In this document: positions 1-4,126 of the stretch, piece after piece | Numbering within the stretch: position 1 is the stretch's first letter | How the letters are laid out: the number at the start of each line of letters is the position of its first letter | Assembly: GCA_020200195.1 (NCBI GenBank) | Contig: JAIVJE010000440.1 | Coordinates: 1 to 7,231 of the forward strand | Direction of reading: 5' to 3' | DNA from: Acidobacteriota bacterium | GTDB lineage: Bacteria > Acidobacteriota > Vicinamibacteria > Vicinamibacterales > 2-12-FULL-66-21 | Length of the DNA stretch: 7,231 bases | Made by a program: the position numbers and the translations under genes | The notes under the pieces: model-generated | Databases searched by the model: none | What the model was told of the DNA's origin: nothing | What the model saw: the letters and a program-made list of their open reading frames with translations, nothing else

Positions 1-482
1 CGACCTCCGGGACGGTGAAGCGGATCGTACGCGTCGAGGGAGGAAAGACCGCCTCCGTTGACGTCGCGGTCTTCTCCGGGTGGGTCGCGGTGTTTGCGCC
101 GATCGTCTTCGAGGTTTCGGAGACCGGGCGGTCGATGGGAACGACCGAACAGAGCCGGCTGATGCTGGCGCCGGGGCGGCACATCCTCACGCTGACGAAC
201 CGCGACCTGGGCTACGTCAGCACGCACACGGTGGACATCGAACCCGGCGAGGTGTTCTCGCTGACCCTCAGCCCCAAGGGCATGGCGAGCTTCAACGCGT
301 CCCCCTGGGCCGAAGTGTGGATCGATGGGAGCAAGGCCGGCGAGACACCCATTGCCAATCTCGGGGTGCCCCTGGGGGTCCACGAAATCGTGTTCAAGCA
401 TCCAGCTCACGGCGAGCGCCGCGTGTCGGCGACGATTCGCGCCGACACACCAACGGCTGTCAGCATCGACTTCTCCAAGTAA
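1..482 (+). CDS. PEGA-domain protein, C-terminal part (5' end outside window)
   Basis: The reading frame is already open at base 3 and ends at TAA 480-482, so this is probably the C-terminal end of a longer protein; the GTG at 15 is only the first possible internal start and has no visible Shine-Dalgarno. Two beta-rich repeats of PEGA type are visible. Counting from that GTG, the first covers roughly residues 22-87 (GWVAVFAPIVFEVSETG, then LAPGRHILTLTN). The second covers about 88-155 (ASFNASPWAEVWIDGSKAG, then TPIANLGVPLGVHEIVFKHP). PEGA repeats usually form extracytoplasmic, surface-associated modules, often at the C terminus of Ser/Thr protein kinases or TPR proteins in Acidobacteriota and myxobacteria. 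The kinase or other N-terminal domain cannot be seen here, so the full function is unknown. The family call is fairly sure; the parent protein is not. Confidence 0.8.
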   Translation, partial: TSGTVKRIVRVEGGKTASVDVAVFSGWVAVFAPIVFEVSETGRSMGTTEQSRLMLAPGRHILTLTNRDLGYVSTHTVDIEPGEVFSLTLSPKGMASFNASPWAEVWIDGSKAGETPIANLGVPLGVHEIVFKHPAHGERRVSATIRADTPTAVSIDFSK

Positions 483-556
483 CACGGTTGCAGGATCGTA
501 AGAGCCGGCACAATTCGGGCCAGCGCCCAACCCGCTCCGGCCCGGGCTTTGCGGGC

Positions 557-583
557 AAACGTGCGACTTGTCCGCACATTTTT
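557..583 (+). terminator. Candidate intrinsic terminator after the PEGA gene
   Basis: GTGCG (561-565) and CGCAC (573-577) form a five-pair GC-rich stem around a 7-base loop. AAA 557-559 can extend it against TTT 579-581 across one C-A mismatch, and a run of five T follows at 579-583. It lies about 75 bases past the PEGA stop. The stem is short, and the same dyad sits about 63 bases upstream of the predicted sigma-54 start, so it could instead be an activator site. Confidence 0.4.
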
Positions 584-605
584 CGCGGTCAGGATCTTGT
601 TTGTC

Positions 606-620
606 TGGCACCAAGCTTGC
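606..620 (+). promoter_or_regulatory. Sigma-54 (RpoN) -24/-12 promoter
   Basis: TGGCAC (606-611), five bases, then TTGC (617-620) match the sigma-54 consensus TGGCAC-N5-TTGC at every defined position, with GG (607-608) and GC (619-620) exactly ten bases apart. The predicted start is near 632, giving a leader of about 24 bases that carries the AAGGA Shine-Dalgarno and the ATG at 656. Sigma-54 promoters need an enhancer-binding ATPase. The only nearby dyad is GTGCG-N7-CGCAC at 561-577, closer than most known enhancer sites. Confidence 0.75.
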
Positions 621-655
621 CTCTGCGCGGACATCACTTACTAAAGGAATGCACC

Positions 656-820
656 ATGTGGAACTGGATCAGCTGTTACGTGACGGGGCATGACTACAGT
701 GTCCGCTGCGACGAGGGCGCCATGTTCCTGCGCTGCGTGGTCTGCGGACGGCGGTCGCAGGGGTGGACGGTGCACGACCAGGGGCACACACCCGCACCGG
801 CTCAGGGCACCCGCGCGTAG
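656..820 (+). CDS. 54-residue Cys-rich small protein, possible zinc ribbon
   Basis: The ATG at 656 has a good Shine-Dalgarno (AAAGGAA, 643-649) six bases upstream, and the frame closes at TAG 818-820. The frame is open further upstream, but the promoter and ribosome site fix this start. The protein starts MWNWISCYVTGHDY and carries C7, H12, C18 and the knuckle C27-x2-C30 followed by GRRSQGW. This could make a small zinc-binding fold with C27 and C30 as one ligand pair and C7, H12 or C18 supplying the rest. The last 15 residues are Pro/Ala/Thr-rich and probably disordered. There is no signal peptide or membrane segment. I do not recognise a named family or function. The gene stands alone behind a sigma-54 promoter, so its expression is probably conditional. 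That it is a real gene rests on the promoter-SD-ATG arrangement and the Cys pattern. Confidence 0.72.
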   Translation: MWNWISCYVTGHDYSVRCDEGAMFLRCVVCGRRSQGWTVHDQGHTPAPAQGTRA

Positions 821-826
821 GCTCTG

Positions 827-856
827 TTGACACTTCGCGCACAGGGTAGGGACAAT
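827..856 (+). promoter_or_regulatory. Sigma-70-like promoter upstream of polX
   Basis: TTGACA (827-832) is a perfect -35 box. GACAAT (851-856) matches four of six bases of the -10 box after an 18-base spacer. The predicted start is near 863, leaving a leader of about 106 bases before the GTG at 969. It lies in the 148-base gap after the small-protein gene and is the best housekeeping promoter in the window. Confidence 0.5.
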
Positions 857-968
857 ATCGTCATGCCCTCGGCGCCGGTTTCGTCCGCGGCGCTCAACGT
901 TCCCCTCCACGCGAGTCGCACGAACTCGCTCGCATCCATTACCTGATTTTGGCATCCACGCTGCGACG

Positions 969-2657
969 GTGATCCAGACCGCGGCTATCGTAGACACGCT
1001 TCAGCAGCTCACAGCCCTCGCTCAGATTTGCGGGGCCGACCGCGTCGTGACCGAGCTGCGACAGACCGCTTCCACGATCGAGGCGCTGGGAGCTGAGGGG
1101 GCCGCGTACTTCGCCCAGCTCGCGTCGGACGAGCGATTCGGCGAGCTGCCCGGCATCAGTCCAACACTCCACTCGACTCTCGGCGAACTCGCAAGCGGTG
1201 GCGCCGCGGAGACGCTCGAAGCAGCGCGCGCAGCGGTGCCCTGGCTCTCGCGCCGGCTGCTGGAGCTGTCGGCTGTGGGCCTTGGCGAAGTCGTAGTGCT
1301 CGCCCGCCACCTGAACGTCCTTACGATCGCCGACCTCGAAGCTGCACTCGACGACGGGCGGATTGCGCGGGAAGTAGGTGAGGCGACGGAGTCGCGGCTT
1401 CGCGCCATCGTCAATACCCTGCGGTCCGATGTGCGCGCGGTGACGCTGGGCCGCGCCCTCGACCTGGGAGAGACGCTGCTCGGATACATCACGCGGACCT
1501 GTCCGCAACTGGAAGATGTGGTAATCGCGGGGGACATCCGGCGTTTCGAGCCGGTGGTGTCCTCGATTGCGCTGGTCGCCCGGTCATCGGATCCGCCTGC
1601 CGCCATAGACGCGCTCTGCGCTCTGGCTCGTGTCGAGGACGTGCTCCACCGCAGCGCGCGTCGCGTCGTCATTCTGTTTCAGCGAACGGAAGTGGATATA
1701 CGCGTCGCCGAGCCGGAGGAGTACGGCACTGTTCTCGTCGCGGCGACAGGCTCACGGGCGCATCTTGCAGCGCTCCGCGGCCTCGGTTACCAGGGGCAGT
1801 CACACGCCGCTGAGGAAGATGTCTACCGGCACCTCGGCCTCGCCTGCATCCCCCCTGAAATGCGTCACGCCACGGGTGAGGTCGAGGCGGCGGCGAGCAA
1901 CCGACTCCCCCGTCTCGTGACGCTGCTGGACATCCGCGGCGATTTGCATATGCACTCGACTTACAGCGACGGCGCAGACACGCTCGAGAGCATGGTCGCC
2001 GCCAGCTGCGCGCTCGGTTACGAGTACATCGCGATCACTGATCACTCGGAGCAGGCCGCCGCCTCGCGAACGCTGACCGTCGAACGGCTTGCGCGCCAGC
2101 GTGACGAGATCGCGCGGCTCCGCGAGCGGTATCCATCGATCGTGATTCTTCACGGCGTCGAGACCGACATCCTGTCGGACGGACGTCTGGATTTCGGAGA
2201 TGCCGTCCTCGAGTCGCTCGACATCGTGCTCGCGTCGCTGCACGACGAGGCGCGTCAGAGCCCGGAACGGCTGACCAGGCGTTGCATCCAGGCGATCCGG
2301 CATCCGCTCGTGACGATCGTCACGCATCCACAGAACCGGCTCGTGGGAAAGCGCTCCGGCTACGATCTGGACTTCGAGGCGGTGTATGAAGCGGCGGCGG
2401 AAACGGGCACCGCGTTGGAAGTGGACGGTGCACCGGGTCACCTCGACCTCGACGGCGAACATGCTCGCGCGGCGGCTGCGGCGGGGGTGACGTTGACGAT
2501 CGACAGCGACTGTCACAGGGCGGCAGCGCTCGGACGGCAAATGCGGATGGGGGTGGGGACGGCGCGTCGCGGGTGGGTCGAACCGCGTCACGTGCTGAAC
2601 ACGCGCAGCGTGGACGACGTGCGCGATTTCATCGCGAACAAACGGGCGAGGCGCTGA
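969..2657 (+). CDS. polX: PolX-type family X DNA polymerase/PHP protein with degenerate polymerase site
   Basis: At 562 residues it has the usual bacterial PolX length and domain order: N-terminal helix-hairpin-helix region (about 1-170), Pol-beta-like nucleotidyltransferase and thumb (about 171-315) and a C-terminal PHP domain (about 324-562). PolX proteins act in base-excision repair, with gap filling by the polymerase and 3'-5' exonuclease or phosphoesterase activity from PHP. The PHP metal site looks complete: H327, H329, D334, H359, E398, H425, H453, D514 and H516. The polymerase site does not. After GDIRR (188-192; family norm GSLRR) the usual Asp-x-Asp is replaced by VVSSIALVA (196-204), with no acidic residue from 195 to 207. 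The third Asp survives in VDIR (D243), as does TGSRAH (260-265). One HhH hairpin reads GLGEVVVLARHL, lacking the usual lysines. GTG 969 is the first possible start after the in-frame stop at 828-830, though it has no clear Shine-Dalgarno. I infer a PHP nuclease on a dead polymerase scaffold. Confidence 0.9.
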   Translation: MIQTAAIVDTLQQLTALAQICGADRVVTELRQTASTIEALGAEGAAYFAQLASDERFGELPGISPTLHSTLGELASGGAAETLEAARAAVPWLSRRLLELSAVGLGEVVVLARHLNVLTIADLEAALDDGRIAREVGEATESRLRAIVNTLRSDVRAVTLGRALDLGETLLGYITRTCPQLEDVVIAGDIRRFEPVVSSIALVARSSDPPAAIDALCALARVEDVLHRSARRVVILFQRTEVDIRVAEPEEYGTVLVAATGSRAHLAALRGLGYQGQSHAAEEDVYRHLGLACIPPEMRHATGEVEAAASNRLPRLVTLLDIRGDLHMHSTYSDGADTLESMVAASCALGYEYIAITDHSEQAAASRTLTVERLARQRDEIARLRERYPSIVILHGVETDILSDGRLDFGDAVLESLDIVLASLHDEARQSPERLTRRCIQAIRHPLVTIVTHPQNRLVGKRSGYDLDFEAVYEAAAETGTALEVDGAPGHLDLDGEHARAAAAAGVTLTIDSDCHRAAALGRQMRMGVGTARRGWVEPRHVLNTRSVDDVRDFIANKRARR

Positions 2658-2669
2658 CGCGCCCCGCCC
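2637..2669 (-). terminator. Hairpin terminator of the BON gene, overlapping the polX 3' end
   Basis: Read on the minus strand, arms at 2669-2659 and 2654-2644 form an 11-pair stem (GGGCGGGGCGC against GCGCCTCGCCC) with one G-U pair and the four-base loop GTCA. It is followed by the T-rich GTTTGTT (2643-2637). On the plus strand the G-U becomes an A-C mismatch and there is no T run, so it should work mainly for the leftward BON transcript. The polX stop codon TGA lies in the loop. Confidence 0.6.
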
Positions 2670-2678
2670 TCCCGGCAC

Positions 2679-3275
2679 TTACTTCGTCACCAGCTTATCG
2701 ACGACCTGCTTCACGCCATCGGTCGACTTTGCCAGCGCCACCGCCTCCTTGTGCGCCGCGGCATTGCCCACGGTACCGGTCAGCGTGACGATGCCATCCT
2801 TCGTGTCTACGTCGATGTTGATGCCTTTGACGTCCGGATCCAGGAAGTACTTGGACTGAATCTTCGTCGTGATCCAGGTGTCGGTGACCGCGTTCCCGGT
2901 GCGATCCATGGCATCCTTGCCCTCAGCCTTTTTCTTCGGCCATTCGGCCTTGGCCTTGCCGGCTGTTCCTTCGGCTTTGTCCTTCGCCTTCTCAGCTTTC
3001 TCCTCGGCCTTCTCTGCCGCCTTGTCGGCCTTGTCGCGCGCCTCTGCGGCTGCCTGGCGATCGCCAGGCGTCAACGTTAGTTTGTCGACGACACGGCTCA
3101 CGCCGTCCACCGATCGCGCTTTCGCGAGAGCCTGAGCGCGCTCGTTCGCGCTGTGAACCTCGCCGCTGAGCGTCACAACGCCGTTCGAAGTATCGACGTC
3201 GATGTTCCGGCCTTTGACGTCCGCGTCCGCGAAAAACTTCGCGTGGATCTGCGTGGTGATCCAGGCATCGTTCAC
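2679..3275 (-). CDS. Twin BON-domain protein with charged Lys/Glu/Ala linker (N terminus frameshifted)
   Basis: Two BON domains flank a charged linker. BON1 covers about residues 3-69 (NDAWITTQIHAKFF, KGRNIDVDTSNGVVTLSGEV, VVDKL) and BON2 about 129-197 (TDTWITTKIQSKYF, KGINIDVDTKDGIVTLTGTV, VVDKLV). The linker (70-125) is almost wholly Lys, Glu, Ala, Asp and Arg and should be a helix or disordered. BON domains are found in periplasmic or envelope proteins (OsmY, Kbp, BON lipoproteins) and bind phospholipid or ligands; OsmY-type proteins respond to osmotic and envelope stress. Starting at GTG 3275, the protein lacks a signal or anchor. Its frame stays open upstream and encodes IRDRSAGTAV, which resembles the DRTGNAV before BON2, so the ancestral protein began further upstream (see 3272-3343). 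It is transcribed alone, convergent with polX 21 bases away and divergent from lolA. The exact biological role is unknown. Confidence 0.88.
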   Translation of the reverse strand: MNDAWITTQIHAKFFADADVKGRNIDVDTSNGVVTLSGEVHSANERAQALAKARSVDGVSRVVDKLTLTPGDRQAAAEARDKADKAAEKAEEKAEKAKDKAEGTAGKAKAEWPKKKAEGKDAMDRTGNAVTDTWITTKIQSKYFLDPDVKGINIDVDTKDGIVTLTGTVGNAAAHKEAVALAKSTDGVKQVVDKLVTK

Positions 3276-3343
3276 CGCGGTGCCCGCGCTGCGATCACGA
3301 ATGCCGCCGCCGGGACCAGCCTGATGAGCTTGTTAAAGTACAT
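3272..3343 (-). other. Out-of-frame 5' end of the BON gene: start codon and hydrophobic leader
   Basis: The ATG at 3343-3341 has a strong AGGAGG upstream and opens MYFNKLIRLVPAAAFVIA, which looks like a basic-plus-hydrophobic export or anchor segment. This frame stops after 23 residues at TGA 3274-3272, overlapping the GTG (3275) of the BON frame as GTGA. The BON frame itself is open back to a TAA at 3335-3333 and contains no ATG. Adding one base near the CGGCGGCGG run (about 3302-3311) would join the two frames as ...LIRLVPAAAIRDRSAGTAVNDAW. I infer a one-base deletion (mutation or assembly error) in a single ancestral gene. A coupled leader peptide is the alternative. Confidence 0.65.
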
Positions 3344-3351
3344 CGTCCCTG

Positions 3352-3357
3352 CCTCCT
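3352..3357 (-). promoter_or_regulatory. Strong Shine-Dalgarno of the BON gene
   Basis: AGGAGG on the minus strand, eight bases before the ATG at 3343. It is the best ribosome site in the window and shows that translation is meant to begin at 3343 rather than at the GTG at 3275, which has no comparable site. This is the main evidence that the hydrophobic leader belongs to the gene. Confidence 0.7.
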
Positions 3358-3381
3358 GAAAAGTTGAACAGGTGCAAGAAA

Positions 3382-3410
3382 CACGCCCCGGGGCAATCCG
3401 CGACGGCGTG
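3382..3410. repeat. Nested inverted repeat in the BON/lolA divergent intergenic region
   Basis: CACGCC (3382-3387) and GGCGTG (3405-3410) are inverted arms 17 bases apart. The left arm overlaps a perfect 10-base palindrome, GCCCCGGGGC (3385-3394). The right arm runs into the candidate -10 box of the rightward operon, so a bound regulator could affect one or both divergent genes. In GC-rich DNA short dyads also arise by chance. Confidence 0.3.
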
Positions 3411-3417
3411 CTAGACT
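3409..3417 (+). promoter_or_regulatory. Extended -10 promoter element for the lolA-secretin operon
   Basis: TGC directly precedes TAGACT (3412-3417), giving an extended -10 form (TGn plus four of six matches to TATAAT). No good -35 box lies 16-18 bases upstream. The predicted start is near 3424, about 25 bases before the ATG at 3449. The call rests on this single element and its position. Confidence 0.35.
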
Positions 3418-3448
3418 GAAAAAGGACGAGTCGGCTCGAAGCTCCACA

Positions 3449-4126
3449 ATGCGCACACTACATTTGCTGTTGGCGCTCGCAGTCGCCGGCGCACCGGGCG
3501 TGGCCGCCCGATCTACCGATCAGTCGGCTGGGTCGCGTGCTGACGACGTCGCCTCCACACTCCAGAAGAAATACGACACCGTCCGCGACTTCTCCGCCGA
3601 CTTTACACATTTGTACGAAGGAGGCGTGCTCCGCAAGAAGCTGTCGGAGCGAGGCACGGTTCTCGTCAAGAAGCCGGGGATGATGCGGTGGGACTACAAG
3701 ACCCCTGAGCAGAAAGTCTTCGTCTCCGACGGCCGCCGGATGTACCTCTACATCCCCGCCGACAAACAAGTCACGGTCAGTCCGGTCCCCGCGGGTGACG
3801 ACGCGGCAACGGCGGTGCAGTTCCTCGTGGGCCAGGGCAACCTGACGCGGGACTTTACGGTCACTCACGCCGGTGGGGCCCAATCCGACACATACGTTCT
3901 GCGGCTGCAACCCCGATTGCCGGAGCGGGATTACGAGTGGCTGCAGGTAGTCCTCGACCGGGCGACGCTTCGTATCCGCTCGCTCGTCGCCTCGGACAAG
4001 CAGGGGGGCACGTCCACGTTCCACTTCACGAATTTCAAGGAAAACGTCGGACTGTCCGATAAAACGTTTACGTTCAAAATCCCCCGCGGCACCGATGTCA
4101 GATCCACCGGACAACCGTCCCGATGA
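3449..4126 (+). CDS. lolA: LolA-like outer-membrane lipoprotein carrier protein
   Basis: The product is 225 residues with a signal peptide (MRTLHLLLALAVAGAPGVAA, cleavage likely near residue 20), so it should be periplasmic. LolA takes mature lipoproteins released by the LolCDE transporter and carries them to the outer membrane. Family features in order are DFSADFTHLYEG (48-58), the PGMMRWDYKTPEQKVFVSDG stretch (76-95), MYLYIPADKQV (98-108) and the C-terminal NFKENVGLSDKTFTFKIPRG (195-214). The fold is a half-barrel that shelters lipid chains. Its stop overlaps the secretin start as ATGA (4123-4126), so the pair should be translationally coupled, suggesting a dedicated cargo rather than only housekeeping. 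The AAAGGA at 3421-3426 is 22 bases from the ATG, unusually far, with a small CGAG-tcgg-CTCG hairpin between. It could also be a LolA-fold sorting protein of other specificity. Confidence 0.85.
   Translation: MRTLHLLLALAVAGAPGVAARSTDQSAGSRADDVASTLQKKYDTVRDFSADFTHLYEGGVLRKKLSERGTVLVKKPGMMRWDYKTPEQKVFVSDGRRMYLYIPADKQVTVSPVPAGDDAATAVQFLVGQGNLTRDFTVTHAGGAQSDTYVLRLQPRLPERDYEWLQVVLDRATLRIRSLVASDKQGGTSTFHFTNFKENVGLSDKTFTFKIPRGTDVRSTGQPSR

Noticed and set aside
531..555. CCCGC...GCGGG inverted repeat with inner GCCCGGGC downstream of the PEGA gene
   Set aside because: Short arms with a 15-base loop and no following T run; GC-rich chance pairing is likely, and the 557-583 hairpin is the better terminator candidate.
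80..655. Long open frame in front of the 54-residue protein
   Set aside because: It overlaps the PEGA gene in another frame, encodes Arg/Gly/His-rich shadow sequence and crosses the sigma-54 promoter; the real start is the ATG at 656.
863..946. 27-codon ORF starting with ATG exactly at the predicted start of the 827-856 promoter (leaderless upstream peptide)
   Set aside because: No recognisable sequence, no ribosome site and arbitrary composition; an ATG near the start point is easily chance.
950..964. Second sigma-54-like match, TGGCAT-N5-CTGC, just before polX
   Set aside because: GG and GC have the right spacing, but the boxes are imperfect and the start would fall near 976, inside the polX coding region after its GTG at 969.
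1022..1672. Long open frames antisense to polX, the secretin and murA
   Set aside because: Ser/Arg/Ala-rich translations typical of complementary-strand shadows in GC-rich genes, with no domains and no ribosome sites.
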